Assembly: GCF_000208745.1 (NCBI RefSeq)
Contig: NC_030850.1
Span: 32,604,599-32,668,598 of the forward strand
Direction of reading: 5' to 3'
DNA from: Theobroma cacao
Taxonomy: Eukaryota; Streptophyta; Magnoliopsida; Malvales; Malvaceae
DNA: 64,000 nucleotides
The position numbers and the translations under genes were made by a program. Shown piece by piece: positions 1-13,637 of the stretch. Every line of letters starts with the position of its first letter. Within the stretch, counting starts at the first letter, position 1. The notes beneath the pieces are model-generated. The model saw only the letters and a program-made list of their open reading frames with translations. It was not told the DNA's origin and did not search any database.

Positions 1-103
1 TCCCACCCGTCCTTCTCTCACTTCAGATGGCAATACAGAAAAGTCACTGATTATCCTTGTGTAATCCCCCAAAGCCTGGAACGAAACCAGACCACAAAGA
101 CTT

Positions 104-123
104 TTATATATAACATATATATA

Positions 124-157
<34 letters not shown>
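104..157. repeat. TA dinucleotide microsatellite
   Basis: Almost pure TA/AT dinucleotides, interrupted near 113 (AAC) and 130 (TT). Open frames running through it are artefacts. Confidence 0.9.
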
Positions 158-158
<1 letters not shown>

Positions 159-1877
159 GGTTTTCAATTTTCCATTAATAAATTGAGATTGTGATCGAGG
201 TCTAGGCTGCCAAGTTAGGGCTTGAGCAATTGCTTTACTGCAATACACGATTAACAAGATAAAGAAACCTTGTGCTGTTTGATTCCCTTGTGAAGGTAGT
301 AATCCTTTGTTTTTGCTTCCGGCGATGGCATTAACTGAGAGCTCCGAATCTCATATCCTCATTGGATGCTTCTTAATCCTTAATGACAGCCTGCCTAGTC
401 ACAATTCACAAATGCCAGACCAAACCCCAATTGAAACGGCACTAATACTGGATAGTTGATACTATATTGTGGCATCTGGCCATAAACTCCCTTCTCATCA
501 GATACTGGTTTTCTACATTTTGGTCTCCGATTTCAGATTTCTTGATGTAACTAGAGACAGAATCTAGCTTTTGTCAAACTTAAAGAAATTTCAGGTTGAA
601 ACTTAATTCTGAATTTTGGGTTAAACAAAGTGTTCAGAATGCATTCACTCTTCCTTCTACTTTGAAATATCAAACATCCACTTGTATTCATATTTATATT
701 TAGCTTGTTTTGGGGGTTAAGTAGCTTGTTCTTGACAATTGGTTTTCACTTACCCTTGTGAAATACCAGCCACCATCGGCATGCCCATACAGTGGTATTA
801 TAGGGTCGCCTCCATTGCCAAAGAAAGTTGTCCCCTTGATGACTTGGTGTTTTGAAGAAGAGGCCTATCTCCAAACCTTCATCCATCTAATGAAAAACCT
901 TCTTATTTGAACTATCATTTTCAAACATTTCTTAAAGTAAAGCATTGTTTTTGAATTTTGGTAAATGCTTTCGGTTGGGTATGTCTCAGGTTTAAAAACC
1001 AAAGCAAGATAGCCCTTGGCTAAAGCAAGGTCCAATTTTTCTTTTCCGCTTCTCGCGTAATTTGTTCTCCTTTGGCGAGAAATGGCTGGCTTCATTGGTA
1101 CCCAAGAAAATAAGTATGTGTTGCTTCAACGTGGAATATTGACGAGGTTGCTAGTTACCTTGGACCGCTTAGCACGTGGCATTATTAAATACTTCCGTCT
1201 ACTTCTTGGGCTTCAATTTACCGTAGGTCATGGACTGATGTTGTTGGGCCTGTTTACTGGTTTTTTTTAATCTATTTTTATCAGTATATGTTGGAATGGG
1301 AGTAGGGTTGCTTGAAGTTAATTATCACTATTACAATTAGTTGATATTTGATACTTTATAATATAATATGATTATAAAAAAATAATATTATAGTATTTTA
1401 TATATAAGTAAAGTAATAATCAAAATGTAAAGAAGATAACATTGCAGCGTTTGGTTTACAAGTATTTTAACAAAAATGTAATACTAATTTTTAAAATTAT
1501 CTTTATTTTTTAAAATATAAATTTAATATACTTATATTTTTTATTGTTAATTTTTATATAATATCATCTTTTAAATATATTTTTAATGTCATATTTTTTA
1601 TTTTTATTTTTTATTATAATCTTATATATTTTATTTTCATGTTTTAATATAATTTTCTACATTATATATTTTTAATTTGTATTTCCTTTAAAAGACATTA
1701 TAAATTTTATTGATTGTCACTATTGAAAATAATAAGAAGACATCCTCGAAATTTATATAAACAAACTAATTATAACATTATAAATTTTTTTAATAAAATA
1801 ACAAAATTAAAAAATAAAAATATTTTTAAAAACATTATAGAGTACAATACAATCTGATTATATTGGTTTTATATTGC

Positions 1878-1910
1878 AATCACATTATATTCATTAATTA
1901 TAATGTGATT
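1878..1910. repeat. short perfect inverted repeat in AT-rich DNA
   Basis: AATCACATTATA at 1878-1889 is followed, after a 9-base spacer, by its exact reverse complement TATAATGTGATT at 1899-1910; the pairing extends outward with one mismatch per side. It lies in AT-rich DNA resembling a decayed non-autonomous transposon. GTTTGGTT near 1450 and a similar inverted motif (AAACG) near 2010 may be worn element ends, but I could not define target-site duplications. Confidence 0.5.
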
Positions 1911-3885
1911 ACAATACAATATTACATTATAGTGATTTGTTATAAAATAAATACCACAATATAATTTAATTAAATATATTAAAAAAATTATACTTCCACC
2001 CCAATACTAAACGTTACTTTACCGTTATACTTACTGCTATATTTTTCTTTATTCTTAGCACTCAAACGATATATTTTCTTAAATATTTTTAATTTATTTT
2101 TCTTAAAGATGGTAATGTTGAAGATAAAGAAAGATACAGTCAAGATACATCAAGATTCTTATCAGCAAACAGCAATTTAGAGTGGGACATTTGGGGTTTG
2201 AGCTTGTACGGGTGTTGTGTCCTGTCGTTGGCCAATAAGCTTGTTAAATGCGTATATATAGAATCCTGCTTGTTTACCCATCTTATTCTTTTGCTCTGAT
2301 TTAATACACCCTTTTGAAGATTTCTTCAGTTGAGGGAAGGGTAAAAAAAAATGGAATGATCTTGTTCTAAAAAAAAGTCAAATAATATAATTAGTTTTTA
2401 TATTTTATCACAATGATAGATTTAATCTCTGTATAATAACTTTTAAAAATTAAACTTTTATATTTTTTAAAAGTGACAATGTCATTTTAATATGTTAAAA
2501 AGTTTTCATTATTTTTATTAATATGACGTTTGATTGTGTTGATATGTCATTTTTTTATTGATGTGATATTTTTTTGTTGATGTAACATTGAACATAAAGA
2601 CATGACAATAATAATATAGCATTATAAAAATGACAGGAACAATAGTATTGATATAACGTGACCACGTATTGACATGGGTTTTACAAGTATAATAATAGAA
2701 TTATTTAATGTGAGCTAATGATTTTAAAACAATATTGAAAAAAAATAAATAAAAAATATGAATAGGTTTCAAGCATTTAGAAAAAGAAAGTTGTGAGATA
2801 AAGAAAAATTGAATTTTTGTGCTTCATAATTTAAAGCAGTGAAAAAAATATTGTAAGATGGATAAAATCATATCATCATTAAGAGATCATCATATTTAAT
2901 GTCATATTAGCAAGATAATACTATTTCAACATAAATATAAAAAAATTTAATACTGTTAATAATTGGGCTAATATTATCAATTTTAAAAAATACAAAGTTC
3001 AGTTTTTACAAATTATTATACAAAGAGTAAATCTACCACTTTGTCAAAGTGTAAGAACTAATTACATAATTTAATAAAAAAACTATATTATACTATACAT
3101 ATCACTTATTGTATGATATGTTTTCAATACTTAATTAAATATAATATAATTATTTATACATATCATTTTATATTAATAACATATAGTACGGTATATATAA
3201 TGTATTGTACGATATTGATAACTATAATATTTAACTAAGAGATACAAGCAAAAATTAAATGATCCAAAGGAAAATGTACATAACAGACATGCCCTTAGCT
3301 TTTTAAATTCTACAAATGACATAATTTTAAGATCTAGATTGCATAAAGAGAGGATTAGAAAATAGTCATATATGATGCCAGGTCTTGACTCTTGCGGCTG
3401 TTGCCGACTTGAATTAGTTACAATTTAAAACTCCATAGAAAAAGTGTGGACTCTGCATTAATTGGGCCTAACGTCGACTATTTATAGTACTAATTGTTTG
3501 TTAATTTGGGCTGCAAGCCTGCAACACCCATTGGGGAGCCATCATATTTCCTTAATTGATTGCCCAACCTAGGCTAGGCATTGCCAAATTTTCTTGTAAG
3601 TTGAACATTAATTTAGTGTACGTCGTCCCTAAAAGGGAAAAAAAAACCAAACTCATTAACTTATTAATTAGTACCTATTAATTTAAGAAATAACCCACAT
3701 TTTAAAACCAAGGAGAACTTGTATGGGCAATTTTTTTTCCCCTCCAGCACTGCCAGGGAACCTGCTCTCTGTCTTAATTTGAGGAACTTTTCTCTCTTCA
3801 CTGGAGACAGATGAGGTACGCAGACTGACAAAAAAACAAAAAGTCAGAAAATTTTGCGAAATTAACGAACTTCATCTTAGGTCCC

Positions 3886-3916
3886 CACTGCCATTGCCAC
3901 TGCCACTGCCACTGCC
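3886..3916. repeat. TGCCAC hexanucleotide tandem repeat
   Basis: About five consecutive copies of CACTGC with one variant (CATTGC). No open frame of note uses it. Confidence 0.8.
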
Positions 3917-4885
3917 AAATCCCTAATCAAATTCTTGCCCACTTGTCTAGCTTTCTAGCTCTGTCCACCCTAACGAGAAAGTGCCTTGCACTATTCTGAT
4001 CTCTAACCCTGGTGGTGTTGGGGAACAGAATGATTGCGGTTGACCCGGCTCTCTAGCTTTTCTGCCTATATTTAACCGTAAAAAAATTAAAAGTAGTCGT
4101 GCTCCATCTGGGAGACTTCATAGTTCATGCATCTACTCTCTCTCCTTTTAGCCTATCATGCTTCTTTTTGGGAATATCGGATTGCCCAAATTTGCTTTCT
4201 GGCTATCGTTCGTTCCTGTAGATGTTTTTGACTTGGACGCTTGTTGGTTGGAGATTGATTTTGAATATTGCGGATTTTAGGTTAGCCTCCCTGCTATACT
4301 CTTCTTCTCTTTTTTGAAGTCCAAACATCCATTGTGAAACATAACACACCAGTTTTGTTTAGGTTTTAACAGGTGGTGATTAATCCAAATGGTCGTAGTG
4401 ATGGCAGCAAGCTCTCCGTATTACTTGCTTGATTTGATTATATGTGTTCCCTGTCTTATTCCCTGTCTTTTAACAGAAGGAAATGGCCAAATATATATTC
4501 ATCCTTGGGATACAATAATTTACGAGATGAAAACTGGTCCAAATGGAGACAAACCCTTCTGGTATGGCCAAAAGCAAAGACTTCGCCTCCTCTGTTTCTT
4601 ATGTTTATGTTGGTAGCAATGTTTGACAACTATGGACATTAATGTTCAAGCCCAAGCCGGCTTCAAGCCCTCCAACAACATAGCGATACACTTTATAGTT
4701 ATTCAAATACTTTTTGTAATGTTCCAGAACTCCACATCGATATGGAAATGGGAATACTGATCCCATCAACCGCACAATCTATCCTTCAAGTGGTTAACGG
4801 ATGCCTTCAATATATTTGTTCCTTCCCCCCGTGTCCCAGTCTTTATTTGCCATGCTATAACATCATTGTCATGACTTATCAAATC

Positions 4886-4899
4886 ACTTCTCATTTAAT

Positions 4900-4935
<36 letters not shown>

Positions 4936-4950
4936 NACTTCTCTATTAAT

Positions 4951-4982
<32 letters not shown>
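4886..4982. repeat. duplicated leader plus TA microsatellite flanking a 1-base N
   Basis: An 18-base leader (ACTTCTCATTTAATACAA, 4886-4903) and its TA tract are repeated after the single N at 4936 as a near-identical leader (4937-4954) and a second TA tract (4955-4982). A one-base gap between two near-identical units looks like an assembly join, with one locus represented twice. Confidence 0.75.
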
Positions 4983-4987
<5 letters not shown>

Positions 4988-7295
4988 TCTAAATTGAATC
5001 AATCATAACTGTTTTGATCTGCTGCTAACCGTGCAAGAACTAAGAACGATATATATAACAAAATTGTTCTTGTTGCTTATCAACTCGCCGGTGAAGAAGT
5101 CGAATGTATAGTCCGATGAGAAGAAATTATTATTTTTTGTTTTATGCGGAAAGATAATAAATCTCTCACATTAACAAGAAATTAGTAAGAATAATTCAAA
5201 GAAAAGGAGTGATATGTTTATACCCGTGAAAGCTTTTAATCAAAGTAGTTAGGTAACATTTTGTTCAAGTTGAAATAGTTTGATTTTTACTACCATTTAA
5301 TGGCAAAAAAATCTAGAAATATATAGAAAATATTTATTTATATGTGACCAATTGAAAAGATTTCATTTTGTTTGACTTCATATTCTTAATCGATAAGATT
5401 TGACAAATTATGCAGCCAATCTGGTCTACATTTAAGTTTGACAATAACACTGAATGATTTCAAACCATGGTATGACCAAAATAAATACATTCAAATAAAG
5501 AAAGAACCATACTTTTCAAAAAAAAAAAAAAGTAAAGAAAGAATCAAAGATGCACTGGTCATGCCATTCTTAATTTAATCTTTACAATATTCATAAATAA
5601 CGATTCATGAGGAATACCTTAGCAAGGTTGATTACCTTAATCTTCCAATTATAATTAATTTTATATACCTTAAAAAACTCAAAATGTGAAGCATCCTTTT
5701 GCAGTTTCTTGACTCCATTATAAATGAATCCTCATTTTTTCCTTAATTTTAATTAAAACAAATTAGAATGAAATTAGGGTCGTTGAACTGTAATCCAGTC
5801 TTCATTTTCAAAAGTAGATATTACTTTGATAAGGAATTCTCACCAGACCTTCTCAGAACCTCCGGACTCCTTGTGAGAGTTGCATGGAAGGCAACCCATA
5901 CACTTTCTCTGTTCTCCAACTCAATCCTCATAAAGCGGCATGTGAGCATAAAAGTTGAATATCGTGGAAGATAGTTGGCCACCTCCAAAAGGAGACTCCA
6001 AAGTCAGACGTCAAAATTGACAAAATACGCCTTGGTCCAGAATCTTTTAGTAAAAACCCTCAGCTATTTTCTCCCTGTTTTACCGATAAAATCCCTCAAC
6101 TACTAATTTAGTACCAACAAAACAATAGGTTACTTAGTTAAGTTTTACTGAGGAAACGATTATCTTCCTGTTGCAAATACCAAGATAATGGAGAAGTAGG
6201 CGGGCGGCTACTTTCTTTTACGTCTCCTATCATGCACGTCTGTATCACTTGAAACTCATTTCCCATTGAACATAGGAGACTTACGCCTCTTACATCAAAG
6301 TCTGATTTTTTTTTCCTGATTATTTAGTGCAATAATGTTTCAAAAGCAAAGACATGGGACCTCAAAAATCTGATTCACATGAGAAATGATTGTGTTAATC
6401 TAGATTACTGACTCAATTATTGTAAAAGATTATCGGTTAACGTGGTCGAACTCATTTTTTTAACCTTTTAAGCAGAGAATCAAGCACTAATTATAGAGTC
6501 AAATACAAGAATATTGATTAAACCTGTTTCCTTGAATTAAAAAGAAATTGACTTAATTTCTTTAAAGATCTTTTCATGTACATATTTTCAAATACATAAT
6601 AATCTGTGAAGTATAAAATTTAAGAAATTGAATTTCAGATACTTATTGCATGTAAATTAAAGTTTGGATATTCTATTTTTGTTTTGTTTGTATTTTTTTG
6701 GACATTATTACGCTTTAATACTAAATAGTGATAAAATGAAACAAAATCTCATTTAATTCAAAAGAGATGATTTAGCCTAACAAGTCAAGTTGGTTTAGCC
6801 TTTGGCTCTTTTCTACATCATTGATTCCCTTCGGCCGCTTATTTTATGATTGTCTTTGTCAGTGGCGAAGTCATAAAACCAGGGCCCAGGCCAAGCCAAC
6901 AACCTAATAAAAAATTACCGAATAAATAGAATCGAAACTTCCCAACAATTTCGAAATGTTTTTTGCAGTTTAACGTGAAAATGAAACAAGAAAGTTGAAG
7001 TTCTAGATTGTTTCAAATGAAGGAAAACTTGGAAGTTGAAGGGTTAATATCCAAAATTGTAGTTTTCCGGTATAGAGTGTACTCTATAATAAATTGTCAT
7101 GGTTGCATGTATTCCAGGAAGATACGTATACATAGGTAAATCTTAAATTGCATATTGTATTGCTTCGAGAAGAGAGAAAAACAATTGGGTTATGGTTGAC
7201 AATGTGACAAACTCGAAAATTTTGACTCGGTTGCAGGCTAACTATTCTGCAAGCCAAAATACTTGCTGTTCAAGGAAAGGCTCACCAACGAGCCA

Positions 7296-8359
7296 TATAA
7301 ATATGTTTCTAAACAGCTCAAAAGCAAAGAGAAGCCAGAGCCGGCCACAGAGTTGGAATTAATAGGACAACTCTGAATCACTGAGAGTGCTTCATTTCAA
7401 ACACCCTTTTGAACTTTTGGTAGGTAAATGCTTCTCCACGAATCTTTTCATTTTTTTTTTGAAAAGTATTAGATTTATTCGGCTCTTTTCACTATTCTGT
7501 GCTTCTCTTTTTTCTTTGGTGAGTTGAGGGCTTTATGGGATTTGGGTTATGCTCAAATGATGGCTTTGTCGATGGTATGTTCTACAGTCAGTGTAACAAT
7601 GAGGAAGCTTTGTATTGAAAACTTCAGCTTTAGCAGAGTTATTTCTATTTATATGGGGAGCCAGGGAGTCGTCGTTGCAGAGAAATTTTTTTTGTCAAAA
7701 ACAGGGGAAAGGTTTTTAAGTCTTTTTTAATTCCCTTCTTCTTACAATACGAAAGAACCTTTTCTCTCTCTTTCTCTCTTCCTTCTCTGCGTTCTTTGTT
7801 GTCTGTTTTTTGCTGATGGAAAATTTTAGTAGAGGTACTAAATTTGCACGTCCTCAAGAAAGTTTCTTGATTGTGAATTGATTTGAGCCATTGGTTTGCC
7901 TTTTTTGTCTGCCTGATTTTCCAGGACGTTGTAAAACATTGATTTCTTTTATCTGCTTTTGCTTTCATCTCTGTTATACATTTCAAACTTTGGCCGGTTA
8001 GCCCTTGGAGTTTGTTTGATGAATCTGTGGAATTGAAAAACTGAGGTTGTTGAGTTATTTAAGTCAAAAGCTTTCAATACCAATGAACAGAGTATTTAGA
8101 CTTTTTTTTTTGTCAAAAGCAATTCTTTTAAATGCTCACAGAATTAGAAATCCTTGAATCCCAAATGGCTAGTTTCATTCTGTCAAGAGTTTCGGATCCT
8201 TAGCTAGTATTTTTGCAACAACCGTTCAGTTGTTCTGCTTATTCTGGATTTACTTACACAGTTTTGACCATTTGATTCGATTGTTTCTTGCAGCCACAAT
8301 ATATATCGTATAGATTCTGAAGTTGTTGAGTATCAAAGTAATAGCAAGGGAGCCGCACA
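7296..8359 (+). promoter_or_regulatory. predicted core promoter and intron-containing 5' leader of the first ABCB gene
   Basis: A TATAAA box lies at 7296-7301. About 120 bases on, TTTTGGTAGGT (donor near 7420) provides a plausible 5' splice site, and TTTCTTGCAG ending at 8293 a good acceptor, 66 bases before the ATG. This suggests a non-coding first exon of roughly 90 bases and a leader intron of about 870 bases. The second copy has a matching acceptor ending at 17145, also 66 bases before its ATG, which supports the model. The donor choice is a guess. Confidence 0.45.
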
Positions 8360-11300
8360 ATGGCCGCTGAGAATGGCTTCAATGGTCATACTGACTTGCA
8401 TGAGGCCAGCACATCAAAAAGCCAGGAAGAGCCAGAGAAAGTCTCTGGCGTGAATGGAGAAAATCAAGATTCAGAAAGCAGCAAAGGAGATGAGAAAACT
8501 AACAAGGTTCCGTTTTACAAGCTGTTTGCGTTTGCCGATTCAACGGATATCTTGTTAATGATCATCGGCACGATCGGTGCCGTTGGGAACGGTGTCTGTA
8601 TGCCTCTTATGACAATCCTGTTTGGGGATCTTGTTGACGCTTTTGGAGAAAACCAGAGCAACGACAAAGTGGTTGATGTGGTCTCCGAGGTACTATAACA
8701 TGTAGCATAAACTTAGCTTGTAAGATTTATAGCAATTTAATCTTTGCATAGAAAGTTTTTTTTTTAATTATTTTAGTTTATTATTTTGTTGAATTTCTAA
8801 AATGAAGACTTTAATAACTGGATACTTGGAAAATCTTAGGTTGCTTTGAAATTTGTCTACCTGGCTGTGGGAGCGGCGGCGGCAGCGTTTCTCCGTAAGT
8901 ACATACCTCGTTTGAACCCTATCGCCTGATGTTTTATCACGTAGCTGAAGTATTTAATGTGGGCACGCTCCGAGCCTGAAAAGCTTGTTTTTGTTATTTT
9001 CAGAGGTTAGTTGCTGGATGGTCACTGGTGAGAGACAGGCTGCACGAATAAGAGGATTGTACTTGAAAACCATATTGAGGCAAGATGTTGCTTTCTTTGA
9101 CGTGGAAACAAATACAGGGGAGGTTGTTGGAAGAATGTCTGGGGACACTGTTCTCATACAGGATGCCATGGGCGAGAAGGTATCATGACTTTGTGACGAT
9201 TAGAATCCTTATAAAGTAAAAAGTACCACATCGTAAACATTTAATCATGGAAATATTTGCCTTGTTTTGCAGGTCGGGAAGTTTTTACAACTGATATCCA
9301 CATTCTTTGGAGGCTTCATAATAGCGTTTATCAAAGGATGGCTTCTTACCCTCGTCATGTTGTCCTCTATCCCTCTTCTTGTAATATCTGGTGCAGTCAT
9401 GGCCATTCTAATCTCCAAGATGGCATCCCGTGGACAAACAGCTTACGCTAAAGCAGCCACTGTAGTTGAACAGACAATTGGTTCAATCAGAACTGTATGT
9501 TTTATGTCACAATATTTGCAGCAGAGTTCGTCAATTTTTGCTTTTTTTTGGGTGAAAATAATATGACCAACTATTTGATCTGATTCCAGGTTGCATCATT
9601 TACTGGTGAGAAGCAAGCCATCAGCAATTACAACAAGTTTCTTGTTACTGCTTATAGATCAGGCGTTCATGAGGGCGCTGCTGCTGGACTAGGTCTTGGC
9701 GTTGTTATGCTAATTATATTCTGCAGTTATGCTTTGGCCGTATGGTTTGGTGGCAAGATGATTTTGGAGAAAGGGTACACTGGTGGTCAAGTACTTAACG
9801 TGATTATCGCTGTATTAACCGGTTCCATGTAAGTTAAATTTTGAATTTCGTTTGTCTAATACTATTATGCGTATGAATGCTTTGAGGCCTAAATTCATTG
9901 TACTTATGGATGTTTCAGGTCCCTGGGGCAGGCATCTCCATGCATGAGTGCATTTGCTGCTGGTCAAGCTGCAGCATTTAAGATGTTTGAGACTATCAAA
10001 AGGAAGCCAGAGATTGACTCCTATGACACCAGGGGAAAAATTTTTGAGGACATTCGTGGGGATATAGAACTAAGGGATGTTAATTTCAGTTACCCTGCCA
10101 GACCAGATGAGCAAATTTTCAGTGGATTCTCTCTTGCTATTTCAAGTGGCACAACAGCTGCTTTGGTTGGACAGAGTGGAAGTGGGAAATCAACTGTGAT
10201 CAGTCTGATAGAGAGATTTTATGATCCACAAGCTGGTGAAGTTCTTATTGATGGCATTAATCTCAAGGACTTTCAGCTTAGATGGATCAGGGGAAAGATT
10301 GGTCTTGTTAGCCAGGAACCTGTGTTGTTTACATCAAGCATTAGGGATAATATTGCGTATGGAAAGGAAAATGCAACCACAGAAGAGATAAGAGCTGCAG
10401 CGGAACTTGCAAATGCTTCTAAGTTCATTGATAAACTACCTCAGGTTTTAATTTCCAGTGCACATGATTATTTCTTATTTTATATCTCAACTCTTATAGT
10501 TATATTTGAATTGTACATTTACTTTTGAACTTCAAACTCCATATATAGGGACTAGATACCATGGTTGGGGAACATGGAACCCAGCTTTCTGGTGGACAAA
10601 AGCAGAGAGTGGCAATAGCAAGAGCAATTCTGAAGGATCCACGGATTTTGCTTTTAGATGAAGCTACAAGTGCACTAGATGCAGAATCTGAAAGGGTAGT
10701 GCAAGAGGCATTGGACAGGATAATGGGCAATAGGACTACTGTCATTGTTGCTCATCGTTTGAGTACTGTGAGAAATGCAGATATGATTGCTGTAATTCAT
10801 CGTGGAAAGATGGTTGAAAAAGGTATTAGATTGGATATTACAAAAAGGCATGCAGATTTTCATCATCATCATCATCTACAATAATTGGATATTTTGTAAA
10901 TTAGAGTCTATATATTGAATATTATAAAACAAGTTTGGTAAAACAATCAACTTATTCTTAATAGTTCTTAATTCTTTCTTGCACTCTGCATAAGCATTAC
11001 CATACTTTGCTCCACATCAAAACCATTGATGACCGTTGATAACATTTTTGCCAACTGAGCAGGGTCACATTCAGAACTACTCAAGGATCCTGAGGGAGCT
11101 TACTCTCAGCTTATTCGATTACAAGAAGTAAATAAAGAGTCAGAACATGTGGCAGATGTATCAGACATTAATCCAGAATCGTTTAGACAGTCAAGCCTAA
11201 GAAGGTCATTGAAGCGTTCAATCAGCAGGGGATCATCTATGGGAAATAGCAGCCGCCATTCTTTCTCTGTATCTTTTGGTTTGCCTACTGGAATGAATGT

Positions 11301-13637
11301 CACCGATCCTGCAATGCTAGATACAGAAGACCCTGCTGAACTATCATCAGAACGGGCTCCAGAGGTCCCCATCCGCCGGCTTGCTTACCTCAACAAGCCA
11401 GAGATTCCTGTGATTTTACTTGGAACTGTAGCCGCGGCTGCCAATGGTGTGATACTTCCAATTTTTGGTATCCTAATTTCCAGCGTAATCCAAACGTTCT
11501 TTAAACCACCTGATGAACTGAAAAAGGATTCAAGATTCTGGGCACTGATATTTATGGTCCTTGGCCTGGCATCATTATTGGCATTGCCAGCGCGAACATA
11601 CTTCTTTTCTATCGCTGGATGTAAATTAATCCAACGAATCAGATCAATGTGTTTTGAGAAAGTGGTCCACATGGAAGTTGGTTGGTTTGATGAACCAGCT
11701 CACTCAAGTGGTTCAGTTGGTGCAAGGCTCTCAGCAGATGCAGCCACGATACGTGCCCTGGTTGGAGATGCACTAGCTCAGATGGTCTCAAACCTTGCAT
11801 CAGCAGTTGCTGGTTTGGTCATCGCTTTTGTTGCAAGTTGGCAGTTGGCTTTTATTATCCTAGCACTAATCCCTCTGATAGGGGTCAATGGATATGTTCA
11901 AGTAAAATTCATGAAGGGATTTAGTGCAGATGCAAAGGTATGCTCAAAACTAAGGACTTTGGTATCTAAAATTTGCCATTTGAATTTTACTATATTGCTT
12001 TCATAATTTTTTTAAAAAAAAGTAAAAGCAATATGTTATCAAGCATATTATTGATTTAGTTTTAAATATAAATGGTTGCAGATGATGTATGAGGAGGCCA
12101 GCCAAGTAGCTAATGATGCAGTTGGGAGTATAAGAACAGTTGCTTCCTTTTGTGCTGAGGAAAAGGTGATGCAGCTCTATAAAAAGAAATGCGAGGGTCC
12201 TATGAAAACAGGGATAAGGCAGGGGTTGATCAGTGGATCAGGATTTGGACTTTCATTCTTCTTGCTGTTTTGTGTTTACGCAACCAGTTTCTATGCAGGA
12301 GCTCAACTTGTTAAGCATGGCCATGCAACATTCTCAGATGTTTTTCGAGTGAGTCTAAGTTCCAGCTCTATCAAGTTTCTCTTAAAAACATTTTAAGACC
12401 TTCAATTTACTATGCATGTTCCTAAGATACTGAGATTAACATTGTTTTTCAGGTTTTCTTTGCGTTGACCATGGCAGCTGTTGGAATTTCTCAATCAAGC
12501 TCCTTTGCTCCTGATTCCAGCAAAGCCAAGACTGCTGCTGCTTCCATATTTGCAATTATTGATCGTAAGTCTAAGATAGACCCAAGCGATGAGTCTGGGA
12601 CGACACTAGAGAATGTGAAAGGAGATATTGAGTTTCGTCATGTCAGTTTTAAGTATCCACTACGGCCGGATATTCAAATTTTACGAGATTTGAGTTTGTC
12701 TATTCATGCCGGCAAGGTAATGATCCTAATTTTGAATTAAATTTCTCTTCAAATAGTCGTATCAACATTTATCAACAATATTGTAGAGACTAATTCATAC
12801 TAACATCAATCCTTCTTCTTCAGACTGTTGCTCTGGTAGGAGAAAGTGGGAGCGGGAAATCTACAGTTATCTCATTATTGCAGAGATTTTACGATCCTGA
12901 TTCAGGTCGTATTACTCTTGATGGAGTTGAAATCCAAAAGCTCCAGTTGAAGTGGTTGAGGCAACAGATGGGTCTTGTGAGCCAAGAACCTGTTTTGTTT
13001 AATGATACAATCCGTGCCAACATTGCATATGGAAAGGGAGGAAATGCAACAGAGGCTGAAATCTTAGCTGCATCAGAGTTGGCCAATGCTCACAAGTTCA
13101 TTAGTAGCTTACAACAGGTTAGAAACTATAAACAGTCCCCGAATTGGCTTAGTAATGCAACGCTTGTACAAAACTATCTAACCTCCATTAAACCCTTTCT
13201 GATAGTACAGAAAACAATTGGAAAATATGCTATATTAGTTACTAAATACTAATCCGTTTCCTTAAAAATCTATAATGCAGGGTTATGATACTGTAGTAGG
13301 AGAGCGAGGAGTTCAGATGTCAGGAGGACAGAAGCAACGCATAGCCATTGCGCGTGCCATAGTTAAGAGTCCAAAGATACTGCTATTAGATGAGGCTACT
13401 AGTGCGTTGGATGCTGAATCAGAGAGAGTGGTTCAGGATGCACTAGATAGAGTCATGGTCAACCGCACGACCGTTGTAGTTGCTCATAGGCTATCCACAA
13501 TCAAGAATGCAGATGTCATCGCCGTGGTTAAGAACGGCGTCATCGTAGAGAAAGGAAAGCACGACGCTTTGATAAACATCAAAGATGGTTTCTATGCTTC
13601 CTTGGTTTCACTCCACATGAGTGCTTCCACTGCATAA
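8360..13637 (+). CDS. ABCB: ABC transporter B family member (P-glycoprotein type, ABCB4/11/21-like), intact copy
   Basis: Full-length plant MDR/PGP exporter of the ABCB4/11/21 clade, whose Arabidopsis members move auxin across the plasma membrane. Coding exons: 8360-8689, 8840-8894, 9004-9179, 9273-9494, 9590-9828, 9919-10444, 10549-10822, 11063-11937, 12082-12348, 12453-12716, 12824-13117, 13281-13637; all junctions are GT-AG and in phase, giving 1292 aa, the usual length. The order is TMD1-NBD1-linker-TMD2-NBD2. NBD1 has Walker [10 protein letters not shown] (425-433), signature LSGGQ (529-533) and Walker B ILLLDE ending at Glu554. NBD2 has GESGSGKST (from 1082) and MSGGQ (1187-1191), Met replacing the usual Leu. 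The serine-rich linker ([15 protein letters not shown]) is typical of sites phosphorylated in this family. No lesion was found. The clade is clear; the exact orthologue and substrate are inference, though synteny favours ABCB21. Confidence 0.97.

Larger units (their letters stand above)
1..7295. other. AT-rich intergenic region, no gene identified
   Basis: No recognisable protein is encoded on either strand; the open frames present are short and resemble no family I know. The stretch holds a TA microsatellite, very AT-rich DNA at about 1270-3250 that is probably decayed transposon sequence, a TGCCAC hexamer repeat near 3900 and a duplicated microsatellite unit around a single N at 4936. Two short exon-like stretches of unknown origin, 754-864 on the minus strand and about 4475-4580 on the plus strand, are discussed in the findings. 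No tRNA or rRNA was seen. Confidence 0.6.

Noticed and set aside
1082..1270. 62-aa plus-strand frame with a hydrophobic end (MAGFIGTQENKYVLL)
   Set aside because: No family recognised, no splice sites or homologue; compatible with chance.
10823..10884. Histidine-rich tail (HHHHHH) at the end of an open frame in the first ABCB gene
   Set aside because: It lies in intron 7 after the donor at 10823; the conserved frame continues at 11063.
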